64,000 nt of DNA from Novosphingopyxis baekryungensis DSM 16222 (GTDB lineage: Bacteria; Pseudomonadota; Alphaproteobacteria; Sphingomonadales; Sphingomonadaceae), in NCBI RefSeq assembly GCF_000420305.1, contig NZ_ATUR01000007.1, positions 62,001 to 126,000 of the forward strand, in the 5' to 3' direction. Within the stretch, counting starts at the first letter, position 1, and each line of letters starts with the position of its first letter. Made by a program: the position numbers and the translations under genes. Shown here piece by piece: positions 27,712 to 37,908 of the stretch. The notes beneath the pieces are model-generated. The model was not told where the DNA came from. It did not search any database and saw only the letters and a list, made by a program, of their open reading frames with translations.

Positions 27712-27838
27712 GCGAACTCCTGCTCCTTTACGCCCCGCCGCGCTACGCGCAAACCCGTGAACTATCTGTGAACCCGCCGCGCTCCGCTTGCCCGACGCCG
27801 GCCGGGGCGATAACGGCATGGCAGCACAAGGAGAGACG

Positions 27839-28684
27839 ATGATGGACGCGCAAAGGATGCAATCGGTGGTCGATCAGGCATGGGAGAACCGTGCCGATCT
27901 GGATGGTTCGACCAGCGGAGAGGTGCGCGAGGCGGTGGACGCCGCACTGGCCGGGCTGGACGATGGCAGCCTGCGCGTGGCGGAAAAGGCCGGCGATGCC
28001 TGGACCGTCCATCAATATCTGAAAAAGGCCGTGCTGCTGTCCTTCCGGCTGAACGATATGGAGATCATCGCGGGCGGCCCCGGGGATGCGGTCTGGTGGG
28101 ACAAGGTGCCCAGCAAATTCGCCGGATGGGACGCAGAGGCCTTCAAGACCGCCGGTATCCGCGCGGTGCCCGGCAGCTTCGTGCGGCGCGGCGCGCATAT
28201 CGCCAAGGGCGCGGTGCTGATGCCCAGCTTCGTCAATCTGGGCGCCTATGTGGGCGAGGGCACCATGGTCGATACCTGGGCCTCGGTCGGCTCCTGCGCG
28301 CAGGTGGGCCGGAACTGCCATATCTCCGCAGGCGCAGGCATTGGCGGCGTGCTGGAGCCGCTGCAGGCCAACCCCACCATCATCGAGGACGACTGCTTCG
28401 TCGGCGCGCGCTCCGAAGTGGTGGAAGGCGTCATCGTGGGGCAGGGATCGGTGATTTCGATGGGCGTGTTCATCACCCAGTCTACCAAGATCGTGAACCG
28501 CGAAACGGGTGAGATCCTGCGCGGCCATATCCCGCCCTATTCGGTGGTCGTCCCCGGCACCCTGCCCGGCAAGCCGCTGCCAGACGGCACGCCCGGCCCC
28601 GGCCTGGCCTGCGCGGTGATCGTGAAGACGGTGGACGCCAAGACCCGCGCCTCCACCGGCATCAATGAGCTGCTGCGCGACTGA
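27839..28684 (+). CDS. dapD: Tetrahydrodipicolinate N-succinyltransferase
   Basis: Succinylates tetrahydrodipicolinate in the lysine and meso-diaminopimelate pathway that feeds peptidoglycan. A 281-residue left-handed beta-helix acyltransferase with hexapeptide repeats from [21 protein letters not shown] onwards; [17 protein letters not shown] and [12 protein letters not shown] are typical DapD. AAGGAG lies 5 bases before ATG 27839; the ATG at 27842 is equally possible. It is divergent from the subtilase gene. Confidence 0.96.
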   Translation: MMDAQRMQSVVDQAWENRADLDGSTSGEVREAVDAALAGLDDGSLRVAEKAGDAWTVHQYLKKAVLLSFRLNDMEIIAGGPGDAVWWDKVPSKFAGWDAEAFKTAGIRAVPGSFVRRGAHIAKGAVLMPSFVNLGAYVGEGTMVDTWASVGSCAQVGRNCHISAGAGIGGVLEPLQANPTIIEDDCFVGARSEVVEGVIVGQGSVISMGVFITQSTKIVNRETGEILRGHIPPYSVVVPGTLPGKPLPDGTPGPGLACAVIVKTVDAKTRASTGINELLRD

Positions 28685-28826
28685 CCGGGCGCTGGGCGAA
28701 TGCGCTCAAAAAGGACGATGGCCGGACGATAACCGGGTAATGGCGGGGCGCTGATCGGCGGCGCGCGCCCGGCGCGCTTGACACGGCCAAGCCCCCGGCC
28801 CCTGTCCATGGCCGACGCCGCGCATA

Positions 28827-30197
28827 ATGCGCTTTACCGGCGTATCGCTGCGGCGCAGTTTGCCGGCCATGCCCGCTTTGCGTGATCCGATTCGCCTCAT
28901 TCCCGTGCTGTTTCTCCTCCTGATCGTCATCGGGACCATGGCGCTCAGCCTGCCGGTGATGACGGCGGACGGCACGCGTGCGCCGCTGCTCACCGCCTTT
29001 TTCACCGCGACATCGGCGGTGGCGGTGACCGGCCTGATCGTGGAGGACACCCCGGTCTACTGGTCGTTGCTGGGGCAGGGCACCATCATGCTGCTGTTTC
29101 AGATCGGCGGGTTCGGCATCATGGCCGCCGCCACCCTGCTGGGCCTGATGGCCGGGCGCGGTTTTGGCCTGCGCGATCGCATGGCGACGCAGATAGAGCG
29201 CAATCGGCTGGAAACGGGCAATGCCGCGTCGGTGCTGAAACTCGTCTTCGTCATCACGGTGCTGGTCGAGCTGACGGTGGCGGTGATCCTGGCCGTCCGC
29301 TTTGCCGCCCGCTATGATATCGGCTGGTCCATGGCCGCCTGGCATGGCCTGTTCCATTCGGTCAGCGCGTTCAACAATGCCGGATTTTCCAGTTTTTCGG
29401 ACAGCGTGATGGGCTTCCAGAACGATCCCGTCATCCTGGGGCCGATCATGCTGTCCATCATCCTGACGGCGCTCGGCTTTCCGGTGATGCAGGATCTGCG
29501 CGAACATCGCGGGGCGTGGCGGCAATGGGCGCTGCACACAAAGATAACGGTCTGCGGAACGGCGGTGCTGCTGCTGTTCGGCTTCGCCGCCATTCTGGCG
29601 ATGGAATGGAGCAATCCCGATACGCTGGGCCCCATGGCACCATCGGCCAAGATTCTGAACGCCGCGTTCCACGCGGTCATGCCGCGCACCGCTGGGTTCA
29701 ACAGCCTGAATGTCGGTGCCTTTCATGATGAAACGATCATGGTGAATTTCATTCTGATGTTCGTGGGCGGGGGCAGCGCCGGCACGGCGGGCGGCATCAA
29801 GGTGACCACCGCCCTCGTGCTGTTTGCCATCGTGCTGTCGGAAATCCGCGGCAGGAAGGATGCAGGCTTGTTCCGGCGGCGCTTCGGCCACGCGGTCGAG
29901 CGGCAGGCGCTGACCGTCACCGTTCTGGCCGCCACCATGATTTTTCTGGTCACCACCTATATCGCGTCGGTCAGTGCGCTGCCGCTGGACGATATATTGT
30001 TCGAATGCATTTCCGCTTTTTCCACCGTGGGGCTGTCCACCGGCATCACCGCCGATCTGCCGCCGAGCGCGCTGGTCATGCTGTGCCTGCTGATGTTCGT
30101 GGGCCGTGTGGGAACCATCACCGTGGCCACGGCGCTGGCGCTGGGCGGGCGTGATCGGCCCTATCGTTATCCGGAGGAGAATCCCATTGTCGGCTAA
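28827..30197 (+). CDS. ktrB: TrkH/KtrB-type potassium uptake channel subunit
   Basis: A 456-residue membrane protein with about ten hydrophobic segments. The four pore loops with filter glycines are visible: TSAVAVTGL, SAFNNAGFSSF, MPRTAGFNSLN and SAFSTVGLSTG. It carries K+ across the inner membrane, gated by the cytosolic KtrA ring. The start is uncertain: ATG 28827 or ATG 28869 (442 residues), neither with a clear ribosome site. The KtrA gene overlaps its end by 11 bases. Confidence 0.93.
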   Translation: MRFTGVSLRRSLPAMPALRDPIRLIPVLFLLLIVIGTMALSLPVMTADGTRAPLLTAFFTATSAVAVTGLIVEDTPVYWSLLGQGTIMLLFQIGGFGIMAAATLLGLMAGRGFGLRDRMATQIERNRLETGNAASVLKLVFVITVLVELTVAVILAVRFAARYDIGWSMAAWHGLFHSVSAFNNAGFSSFSDSVMGFQNDPVILGPIMLSIILTALGFPVMQDLREHRGAWRQWALHTKITVCGTAVLLLFGFAAILAMEWSNPDTLGPMAPSAKILNAAFHAVMPRTAGFNSLNVGAFHDETIMVNFILMFVGGGSAGTAGGIKVTTALVLFAIVLSEIRGRKDAGLFRRRFGHAVERQALTVTVLAATMIFLVTTYIASVSALPLDDILFECISAFSTVGLSTGITADLPPSALVMLCLLMFVGRVGTITVATALALGGRDRPYRYPEENPIVG

Positions 30198-30846
30198 GAA
30201 ACGCAAACCCGTCCTGGTCATCGGTCTCGGCCGGTTCGGCGGGGCGGTGGCCACAACGCTGGAACGGATGGGGCATGAAGTGCTCGGCGCCGATCTCGAT
30301 CCCCGGCTGGTGCAGGAATTTGCCGGCGTGCTCACCAAGGCGGTGGAGGCCGATTGCACCGATACGGCCACGCTGGAGCAGCTGGGTGTGGCCGATTTCG
30401 AGGCGGCGGTGGTGGCGATCGGCACCGACATAGAGGCCAGCGTCCTGGCGGTGCTGGCGCTCTGCGATCTGGGGCTGAGCAATATCTGGGCGAAGGCGAC
30501 CAACGACAATCATGCGCGCATTCTGACCCGCACCGGCGCGACGCATGTGGTGTTTCCGGAGCAGCGCATGGGGGAACGGGTGGCGCATCTGCTCAATGGG
30601 CGGCTGCTCGATTTCATTTCCTTCGGCGACGAATTTGCCATCGCGCGGCTGACAGCGCCCGAGCCGATCGTGGGCATCCCGCTGATGATCAGCGAGTGCC
30701 GCAAAAAGCATGACGTGACCGTGGTGGGCGTGAAGCGTGCGGGAGAAAATTTCATCCACGCCGTGCCGGATACGATCATCTTTCCCGGCGACGAACTGGT
30801 CGTCTCCGGGCGCATCGGCGATATCGAACGCTTCTCGAGCATCTGA
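30187..30846 (+). CDS. ktrA: KtrA/TrkA-type potassium uptake gating subunit, TTG start
   Basis: A 219-residue RCK protein: an N-terminal Rossmann domain with VIGLGRFGGAVA (about residues 10-21), the nucleotide-binding acidic strand LGADLDPR, then a C-terminal RCK_C domain ending GDELVVSGR. It binds nucleotide and gates KtrB. The TTG at 30187 is taken as the start because GGAGGAGA lies about 9 bases upstream; it gives the canonical KtrA length. The start lies within the ktrB coding end. Confidence 0.93.
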   Translation: MSAKKRKPVLVIGLGRFGGAVATTLERMGHEVLGADLDPRLVQEFAGVLTKAVEADCTDTATLEQLGVADFEAAVVAIGTDIEASVLAVLALCDLGLSNIWAKATNDNHARILTRTGATHVVFPEQRMGERVAHLLNGRLLDFISFGDEFAIARLTAPEPIVGIPLMISECRKKHDVTVVGVKRAGENFIHAVPDTIIFPGDELVVSGRIGDIERFSSI

Positions 30847-30936
30847 CCGCACATATCTGACCGCAGGCATCTCATCGCACAGGCCCGCGCGCGCGGAAAG
30901 CTGGCGGTCGACCGGGATCGATCGCCGGGTCCGGGT

Positions 30937-32211
30937 TCAATCGCTGGTGGCGGGGGCGGCCGGCGCTCCATAGGCCTTTTCGGCCAGCGTCCGGTCGATA
31001 TAGGCAAGCGCCCGGCGATAGGTGCCGGCCTGCAAATCGCCGAAGCGGGCCTGGAAGAAATCCTCGCTCAACCCCTCCGGGGCCTGCAGCAATTGGGCGG
31101 GCAAAAGATCGTCATCATGGGCGTTTTTCAGCCTTTGCTGCATCGCTTCGGCTGTGCTCGATGCGGAAGACAGGAGCGCCGCGCGCACGCCTGCGCGATC
31201 GGCGGCCAGATCGACGAAGGAAAAGCCCGAGCCGCCGTCCAGGCTGTCGTCCAGTTCCTTCCATTCGCCCAGATTGTCGGCCACATCCTCGCCCAGAGCC
31301 GCCGCCAGGGCAGCCGAGAAGGTCCAGTGCTTGGCCAGATCGTCGCGCCCCTGCAGGGTGACGGGCGGCGCGGCGGCGGCGGGGCATTTCTGGGTCAGCG
31401 CGGCAGCGCCGGGGACGAGCGGATAGGCCTTCTCCCCCACCACGATCAGCGAGAGCGCAACGAAAGCGGCGCGGTTATAGCCTGCGGCATCCTGCGATCC
31501 GGCACCGGAGAAGCCGCGGGCCAGAAGCTGGTCCAGCCGCCTGACCGGGCGCTTGTTCGTGTCCGCTATCGTCCGGCAGTAGATCTGCGCGATGCGCTCC
31601 TGGTCCAGCCCCTGCGTGCGCACCGACATCAGACTATCGAAGACATCGCTTTCGGCGGGCAGCGCCAGGCGCACGCTGGCACGGCGTTCCCGCACGTCGA
31701 TCTCCCGCACCAGCACATCGAGCGGCGGGATATTCGCGCCCATCAGGTTGATGCCCCAGCGCCCGGCCTCCGCCATCCACCGGGACATCGTGGCGGGAAA
31801 GGTGATGCGGCCCACGGTGAGCCGATAGGTCGGGAATCCCTGCTGCCGCCCGGACACCATGCCGTGCGCATTCAGCCACAGGCCGAGCGGCAGATCGATG
31901 CTGACCGCGCCCGTCATTTCGCCATCGTCCAGGCCGGCCTGGAGATGGGACAGGCCGGTGGCATCGCTCATCAGGCTGGAAAGGCCTTGCAGCATGGGGT
32001 CGTCGATGTCGATCCGGCTGGCCGTCTGCGCGCCCTTCGCCGCCTTCAATTGCGCCCACAGGGTGCGCGCGGCCTGAATATCCTGCGCGGACGGGCGCGC
32101 CTGGCGCGGAACGGCGGGCTGGACGCTGAGGAACAGCAGGCCCGTCAGCACGATCAGGCCGGTCAGCCACAAAGCGGCCTTGCGCAGGCGGGATGTGGGG
32201 CGGCGATCCAT
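30937..32211 (-). CDS. Single-pass membrane-anchored protein of unknown function
   Basis: A 424-residue protein from ATG 32211; ATG 32250 would add 13. One N-terminal transmembrane segment (ALWLTGLIVLTGLLFLSV) follows a basic stretch, so most of it is periplasmic. The body includes QARPSAQDIQAARTLWAQLK, two Cys (IYCRTI and QKCPAA) and a conserved-looking GSGFSFVDLAADRAG. Related uncharacterised proteins seem to exist in gammaproteobacteria and sphingomonads, but I cannot name the family or function. It stands alone on the minus strand. Confidence 0.75.
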   Translation of the reverse strand: MDRRPTSRLRKAALWLTGLIVLTGLLFLSVQPAVPRQARPSAQDIQAARTLWAQLKAAKGAQTASRIDIDDPMLQGLSSLMSDATGLSHLQAGLDDGEMTGAVSIDLPLGLWLNAHGMVSGRQQGFPTYRLTVGRITFPATMSRWMAEAGRWGINLMGANIPPLDVLVREIDVRERRASVRLALPAESDVFDSLMSVRTQGLDQERIAQIYCRTIADTNKRPVRRLDQLLARGFSGAGSQDAAGYNRAAFVALSLIVVGEKAYPLVPGAAALTQKCPAAAAPPVTLQGRDDLAKHWTFSAALAAALGEDVADNLGEWKELDDSLDGGSGFSFVDLAADRAGVRAALLSSASSTAEAMQQRLKNAHDDDLLPAQLLQAPEGLSEDFFQARFGDLQAGTYRRALAYIDRTLAEKAYGAPAAPATSD

Positions 32212-32362
32212 GACAGGCCGCTTACTATGGCGCGGGGGAACATCCAACATCCGGTGTAGGATCTAGGGTGTAGGAAATATTCGAACGCGGTGCCGCAACG
32301 GATCCGTGTTCACTTTGTCAATTTTGCGCAAGGTCATTGCGCGCCGCGGGGGCTTATGGGCC

Positions 32363-32971
32363 TCAGCCCTCGCAGTCCCCCACGCGCTTGCCCTTCAGCT
32401 TGCCGGCCAGCTTGATCTTGCCATTGGGGCTGTCCAGCACCTCATTGGCCATGCTGAGGTCGAACGCGCGCTCGCCCAAGGTGCCCTGCATGTCGGTGCG
32501 TGCCCGCCGGCCGCCGGAGGCACCGCAGGTCATGCTGATGGTGGCAAAATCGCCGCTTTGCGAGAACTGGTCGTAGGTGCAGTCGTTCGTGCTGTCATTG
32601 CCGAAGAATTCGGGATCGGGCCGGCCGGACTGTCCCGCGGGCAGGCAATGGCGGAAGCTTTGCGTGCTGCCCTTCAGCGCCTCCATCGGCTTGCGCATCA
32701 TCGCCGGCGCATCGGGCGCGTCGATGGTGGAGATGGTGAAGTTCAGCTCCCACAGGCCCGGCTGCATCTTGCTGGCCAGCGTCTGCACGAGCGCTTCCTG
32801 ATTGTCCTGGCTCTGCGCCGGATCGGCAGTCTGGGGCGTGGCCATGGCGGCCGTGTCCGCCTCCGCCACGGCCCCGTCCGGCGCATCCGGCGTGTCCGGC
32901 GTGTCCGTTTCATTGGAGCAGCCGCTCATGGCAAGCAGGCAGAAGGTGGCGGCAATCAGGTGGCGTTTCAT
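32363..32971 (-). CDS. DUF3617-family lipoprotein
   Basis: A 202-residue lipoprotein: signal peptide with lipobox MSGC, a Thr/Asp/Pro/Ala-rich linker of about 45 residues, then a DUF3617 domain. That domain begins near [12 protein letters not shown] and includes [16 protein letters not shown] and [10 protein letters not shown], with paired Cys likely forming disulfides. Function is unknown. The ATG at 32971 is set by the signal peptide. It is divergent from uvrB. Confidence 0.85.
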   Translation of the reverse strand: MKRHLIAATFCLLAMSGCSNETDTPDTPDAPDGAVAEADTAAMATPQTADPAQSQDNQEALVQTLASKMQPGLWELNFTISTIDAPDAPAMMRKPMEALKGSTQSFRHCLPAGQSGRPDPEFFGNDSTNDCTYDQFSQSGDFATISMTCGASGGRRARTDMQGTLGERAFDLSMANEVLDSPNGKIKLAGKLKGKRVGDCEG

Positions 32972-33071
32972 CGATCGAAGGTCTCCATGGGCAGGCGCGC
33001 ATGATATCCGCGCGCATCGTCCATGCCTAGCCGCCTTGGCATTGGCGGCGTGCAACCACATATGCAGTGAC

Positions 33072-35249
33072 ATGGCAGAACTGGTAATCCGGCGCGGGCT
33101 CGAAGAACCCGAAACCGATGAGAATTTCGTCCCGCACAAGCCCACCCGCCCAAGCAAGGCGGAAGGCGGCAAGCTGTTCAAGCTGGTCAGCGAATATGAG
33201 CCCTCGGGCGACCAGCCGACGGCGATTGCCGAGCTGACGGAAAGCGCGCGCGATGGCGAGGCGACGCAGGTGCTGCTGGGCGTCACCGGGTCGGGCAAGA
33301 CCTTCACGATGGCCAAGGTGATCGAGGAGCTGCAACGCCCCGCGCTGGTGCTCGCGCCAAACAAGATCCTCGCCGCGCAGCTCTATGGCGAGTTCAAGCA
33401 GTTCTTCCCCGACAATGCCGTGGAATATTTCGTATCCTATTATGATTATTATCAGCCCGAGGCCTATGTCGCGCGGTCGGATACCTATATCGAGAAGGAA
33501 AGCTCGATCAACGAGGCGATTGACCGGATGCGCCACTCGGCCACTCGCGCACTGCTGGAGCGGGACGATGTGCTGATCGTCGCTTCGGTCAGCTGTCTCT
33601 ACGGCATCGGGTCGGTCGAAACCTATTCGGCCATGATCTTCGACATCAAGAAGGGCGAAAGCGTCGATCAGCGAGAGTTGATCCGCAAGCTCGTCGCGCT
33701 GCAATATAAGCGCAACGACACCGCTTTCGGGCGCGGAAACTTCCGCGTGCGCGGCGACACGCTGGAGCTGTTCCCGTCGCATTATGACGACACCGCCTGG
33801 CGCATCGAGTTCTTCGGCGACGAGGTGGAGTCGATCAGCGAGTTCGATCCGCTGACAGGCAAGAAGGGCACGGCGCTCGACAAGGTGCGCGTTTATGCCA
33901 ATTCGCATTATGTGACGCCGGGGCCCACCATGAAGCAGGCCGCCAACGCCATCCGGTTCGAGCTGACCGAACGCCTCAAGGAGCTGGAAGCGGAAGGCAA
34001 ATTGCTGGAGGCACAGCGGCTGGAGCAGCGCACCAATTTCGATCTGGAGATGATCCACGCCACCGGCAGCTGCAACGGCATCGAGAATTACAGCCGGTTC
34101 CTGACGGGCCGCTTGCCCGGTGAACCGCCGCCGACCCTGTTCGAATATCTGCCGGAAAACGCCCTGCTGTTCGTCGATGAGAGCCATCAGACGGTGCCGC
34201 AGATCGGCGCGATGGCCAAGGGCGATCATCGCCGCAAGCTGACGCTGGCCGAATATGGCTTTCGCCTGCCAAGCTGCATCGACAACCGTCCGCTGCGGTT
34301 CAACGAGTGGAACGCCATGCGCCCGCAGACGGTGGCTGTGTCCGCTACGCCGGGCAAATGGGAGATGGAGGAGACCAAGGGCGTGTTCGCCGAACAGGTC
34401 ATCCGTCCCACCGGGCTGACCGATCCGCCGGTGGAGATCAAACCGGTCGAGGAACAGGTCGACGATCTGATCAACGAGGCGCGGATCACGGCCAAGGCCG
34501 GGTACCGCACGCTGGTCACCACCCTGACCAAGCGCATGGCCGAGGATCTGACCGAGTTCATGCACGAGGCCGGGCTGAAGGTGCGCTACATGCACTCGGA
34601 CGTCGAGACGCTGGAGCGCATCGAGCTGATCCGCGATCTGCGCATGGGGGTGTATGATATCCTCGTCGGCATCAATCTGCTGCGCGAGGGGCTCGACATT
34701 CCCGAATGCGGTCTGGTCGCGATCCTGGATGCGGACAAGGAGGGCTTTTTGCGCTCCGAAACCTCGCTGATCCAGACGATCGGACGTGCCGCGCGTAATG
34801 TAGACGGACGCGTGATCCTCTATGCCGACCGCATCACCGGATCGATGGAGCGTGCGCTGGCCGAAACCGACCGGCGGCGCGAAAAGCAGGTCGAATATAA
34901 TAGCGAGCATGGCATCACGCCGCGTACCATCGTGCGGCAGATTTCGGATATCGTGGCCCATGCCCATAAGGGCGAGCCCTCGTCCAAGGGCGGCAAAGAG
35001 GAGGCGCCGAGCCTCGTCGGCCATAATCTGCGCGCCTATATCGAGGATCTGGAAAAGAAAATGCGGACCGCCGCTGCCGATCTGGAATTCGAGGAAGCCG
35101 GGCGTTTGCGCGATGAAATCCGCAAGCTGGAAGCGGACGAACTCGGCCTGCCGGGGGACGCGAAGGTTGCCGCGCCAAAGGGCCGCGCGACCGAAGGGCG
35201 GCCCGGCACCCGGAAATTACGTTACGGCAGAACGCAAAAGAAATTTTGA
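33072..35249 (+). CDS. uvrB: Excinuclease ABC subunit B
   Basis: The damage-verifying helicase-like subunit of nucleotide excision repair. A 725-residue protein: Walker A GVTGSGKT, beta-hairpin region [14 protein letters not shown]-type Walker B ([10 protein letters not shown]), helicase motif [11 protein letters not shown], and C-terminal UVR motif [17 protein letters not shown] that contacts UvrC. ATG 33072 is chosen from the family start; no clear Shine-Dalgarno precedes it. The last 30 residues are basic and rich in Gly and Arg. Confidence 0.97.
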   Translation: MAELVIRRGLEEPETDENFVPHKPTRPSKAEGGKLFKLVSEYEPSGDQPTAIAELTESARDGEATQVLLGVTGSGKTFTMAKVIEELQRPALVLAPNKILAAQLYGEFKQFFPDNAVEYFVSYYDYYQPEAYVARSDTYIEKESSINEAIDRMRHSATRALLERDDVLIVASVSCLYGIGSVETYSAMIFDIKKGESVDQRELIRKLVALQYKRNDTAFGRGNFRVRGDTLELFPSHYDDTAWRIEFFGDEVESISEFDPLTGKKGTALDKVRVYANSHYVTPGPTMKQAANAIRFELTERLKELEAEGKLLEAQRLEQRTNFDLEMIHATGSCNGIENYSRFLTGRLPGEPPPTLFEYLPENALLFVDESHQTVPQIGAMAKGDHRRKLTLAEYGFRLPSCIDNRPLRFNEWNAMRPQTVAVSATPGKWEMEETKGVFAEQVIRPTGLTDPPVEIKPVEEQVDDLINEARITAKAGYRTLVTTLTKRMAEDLTEFMHEAGLKVRYMHSDVETLERIELIRDLRMGVYDILVGINLLREGLDIPECGLVAILDADKEGFLRSETSLIQTIGRAARNVDGRVILYADRITGSMERALAETDRRREKQVEYNSEHGITPRTIVRQISDIVAHAHKGEPSSKGGKEEAPSLVGHNLRAYIEDLEKKMRTAAADLEFEEAGRLRDEIRKLEADELGLPGDAKVAAPKGRATEGRPGTRKLRYGRTQKKF

Positions 35250-35402
35250 TATGATGCATCCGCCTGTCGTTTCCGAACGTACATGAAATTCTTTGTTGCC
35301 CGTTTTTGAAATAAATAGTTCGCAATCTTTTCAGGGGGGTGGGCAAATCGTCGCTTTTCGGATGGTTGCAACAGCCTGAAACCCGCGTCAGGGGGCACAA
35401 AG

Positions 35403-35419
35403 CGGCATGGTGCCGTTTT
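35403..35419 (+). terminator. Possible intrinsic terminator in the uvrB downstream region
   Basis: CGGCA, loop TGG and TGCCG are followed by TTTT (35416-35419). The stem is short and lies about 150 bases after uvrB. The rest of the 35250-35473 interval is AT-richer than its surroundings and holds no gene I can support. Confidence 0.35.
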
Positions 35420-35473
35420 ATCAGCATCGCATTTTAGGCATCCCCCGCCCGGGCCAGATGCCGGAGTTTGGTC

Positions 35474-35800
35474 ATGCCCTCATTAGAAGCGCGGTCGCAC
35501 GCCAGTATTCCCAACGGTCGGCTTGTCGATTTCGATGAAGCCGTGCTCAAGGAAAGCCCCATGGGCGGTACACGCTTCCTGCGCGTGCGCGGCGAGACAG
35601 AGCATGACGGCCTGAATGTGAAACTTGCGCCCCGCATCTATAGCGGTGTCCCGGATTACTGGGTGATCGAAGTCATTGCTGTGCCAAGCCGCGGCGTGAC
35701 GGAGCGAGCCTTCGAGCTGTCGATCCCGGTGATGGCGGTGACGGGCCGATGCGGCATCATCGTGCGCGGGGCGAGCCGCGAGCAGCAATTCTCCAACTAG
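35474..35800 (+). CDS. Small protein of unknown function
   Basis: A 108-residue soluble protein from ATG 35474. Alternating polar and hydrophobic residues in the second half (DYWVIEVIAVPSRG, FELSIPVMAVTGRCGIIVRG) suggest a small beta-sandwich. It has no signal peptide and no catalytic motif that I recognise. It stands alone after a 224-base gap downstream of uvrB and is convergent with the ScsB-like gene, with 22 bases between stops. Confidence 0.7.
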   Translation: MPSLEARSHASIPNGRLVDFDEAVLKESPMGGTRFLRVRGETEHDGLNVKLAPRIYSGVPDYWVIEVIAVPSRGVTERAFELSIPVMAVTGRCGIIVRGASREQQFSN

Positions 35801-35822
35801 CCTGTACTGCCAGCTTTATGCG

Positions 35823-37865
35823 CTAGCCGTCAGCCAGGCGCAGCAGCGCATCCTGGCTGAGGATTTGCGGCAGGACCAGCGCCCGTCCGCCATCAGCCGG
35901 GTAGAAGAGATATAGTGGCACGCCGGCGCGGCCTCGTTTGGCCAGGAAGCGCGCGATGACTGGATCGCGGCGGGTGAAATCGCCCCGCATGACGGCAATG
36001 TTCGCCTTGTCGAACGCCTTGTGCACTGCATCCCGGTCGATCGCGGCGGCTTCATTAGCCTTGCAGGTGACGCACCAGTCGGCGGTGAAATAGAGAAATA
36101 CCGGGCGGTTTTCGGCGCGCAACGCGGTGAGCGTCTCCATGCTGAAGGGCAAGGCGTCTCCGTTACTGGCGGTCGCAGCCACGAAACGCCCCTGCGGTGC
36201 CGTCGCGATAATCGTCGGCACCAGCAGCAGCAGCGCGAGTGCGCCGAGCCCTGCCGCCATTTGCATGGGCACCCCGCGACGCTGTAGCCAGCCATAGAGC
36301 AGCACCAAGGCGATCATCGCGCACCCGCCCAGCATGGCCGCAGCGAGCAAGTTCCCGCCGCCAAGCCGCCAGAGCAGCCAAGCCAGGGCCAGCGCGGTGA
36401 GCGCCATGGGCAGGGCCATCCAGCGGCGGAAGCGCTCCATCCACGGTCCAGGCTTTGGCAGCCAGCGGCGCAGCGCGGGCACGAAGCCGATGGCGAGAAA
36501 CGGCAAGGCGAGCCCAAGGCCGAGCCCGGCAAATAGCAGCATGGCGGCGGGCACCGGCAAAAGCAGCGCCGCGCCCAGCGCTGCTGCCATGAACGGCCCG
36601 GTGCACGGCGTTGCCACAAAGGCGGCAAGCGCGCCGGTCCAGAAGCTGCCGCCCATGCCACCGGACCGGGTCAGCCGGTCTCCGATCGCCAGTCCTGGCA
36701 GATTGAACAGGCCCATCAGATTGGCGGTGATGGCAGCGGTGAGCAGAAACAGCGCCATGACGACGGCGGGTTCCTGCAGCTGGAAAGCCCAACCCACCGC
36801 CTCACCGCGTGCGCGCAGCAACAATAGCACGCCGCCCAGCGTAAGGCTGGCCAGAACCGCACCCGCGCCATAGGCCAGCGCATCGCGCCGCGCCGCCTGC
36901 TCGCCGATCGCGGCACGGCTGAGGCTGATCGCCTTGAGGCCGAGAATCGGAAAGACGCAGGGCAGTATGTTGAGCAGCAGCCCGCCCAGCAGCGCCGCAC
37001 CAAAGCTGATGAGCAGCGCGCCCGCGTCCAGCTGTTCGGCGTTGGCGCTCAGCGCCTCACCGCCGCTGGGCACCGCGCCGGGCCTGGCCATAATGTTAAG
37101 GCCGCTGCCATTGCCAAGGGCCAGCAGCCCGGAAAACGCACCGATGCTGCCCTCTGCCGCGCGGGTTTCCATGATTAGCCAGTCGCCTTTGCGCGCAAAG
37201 CTTTGCTGCGCAGCATAATCGACGATGCCATCGCTGGCGGCGAAGAAATGCGGGTGGGCTATGGCCGCGTCGGCCGGGTACGGAATGGCGAGCCGCAGCA
37301 GGCCGCCGCGCACTTCGAACGCCGCCGGCTGGTCCAGCGGTGTCGGCAGCTGGCTGCGATAGCGATCGAACCGGGGGTTACCAGCCCTGGCGCCCTGCCC
37401 CGCGGTGAGAACGGTTCGAAACTGTCCGCTTTCCGGCACGCAGACCTTGTCGGTACAGGCAAGCCACTGCGCTTTCAGCGTAATCGGCAGGCGCGTGCCG
37501 TGAAGGATGCTCCGGTCAAGTGATACGGGGAAGAGCAGGGCGTGCGGCCCTTCATAGACATGGTTCATGAGGCCTGCGACCATCAGCGTCTGCGGCACCG
37601 GAAACTGCGCCGCGCCAATCGTCACCCCGTCCGGCGAGGTCCACTGCAGATCGATCCCGAAGCCGGCATCACCGGGGTTGGACCAATAGCCATGCCAGCC
37701 CGGATCCGGTTTGAACGCCAAGGCCAGGGTATCTGCCCCGCCCGGAGCGATCATATCGGTCTCGCTCAGCAATGCGCCGCGGATATGCGTGTCTGGCTGG
37801 GCCATGGCCGGCATGGCCGGCATGGCGCAGCAGCAAAGCGCGATAAGGAGGGCAAGGAAACGCAT
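35823..37865 (-). CDS. ScsB/DsbD-family thiol:disulfide interchange protein
   Basis: A 680-residue membrane protein that carries reducing power from the cytoplasm to the periplasm. Signal peptide, then a DsbD-alpha-like domain with a Cys pair (WLACTDKVCVPESG), then about eight membrane segments with the redox cysteines in LNILPCVFPILG and VATPCTGPFMA. A C-terminal thioredoxin domain with ADWCVTCKANE completes it. The long N-terminal domain with DTHIRGALLSE favours ScsB over DsbD. ATG 37865 is chosen from the signal peptide and AGGA upstream. Confidence 0.9.
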   Translation of the reverse strand: MRFLALLIALCCCAMPAMPAMAQPDTHIRGALLSETDMIAPGGADTLALAFKPDPGWHGYWSNPGDAGFGIDLQWTSPDGVTIGAAQFPVPQTLMVAGLMNHVYEGPHALLFPVSLDRSILHGTRLPITLKAQWLACTDKVCVPESGQFRTVLTAGQGARAGNPRFDRYRSQLPTPLDQPAAFEVRGGLLRLAIPYPADAAIAHPHFFAASDGIVDYAAQQSFARKGDWLIMETRAAEGSIGAFSGLLALGNGSGLNIMARPGAVPSGGEALSANAEQLDAGALLISFGAALLGGLLLNILPCVFPILGLKAISLSRAAIGEQAARRDALAYGAGAVLASLTLGGVLLLLRARGEAVGWAFQLQEPAVVMALFLLTAAITANLMGLFNLPGLAIGDRLTRSGGMGGSFWTGALAAFVATPCTGPFMAAALGAALLLPVPAAMLLFAGLGLGLALPFLAIGFVPALRRWLPKPGPWMERFRRWMALPMALTALALAWLLWRLGGGNLLAAAMLGGCAMIALVLLYGWLQRRGVPMQMAAGLGALALLLLVPTIIATAPQGRFVAATASNGDALPFSMETLTALRAENRPVFLYFTADWCVTCKANEAAAIDRDAVHKAFDKANIAVMRGDFTRRDPVIARFLAKRGRAGVPLYLFYPADGGRALVLPQILSQDALLRLADG

Positions 37866-37908
37866 CGGTCCGCGTCCTATCACCTGTCATCGCCCATTGT
37901 CAGGGCAC

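Noticed and set aside
33027-35024. 665-codon open frame on the minus strand inside uvrB
   Set aside because: Shadow of uvrB; no motif and biased composition.
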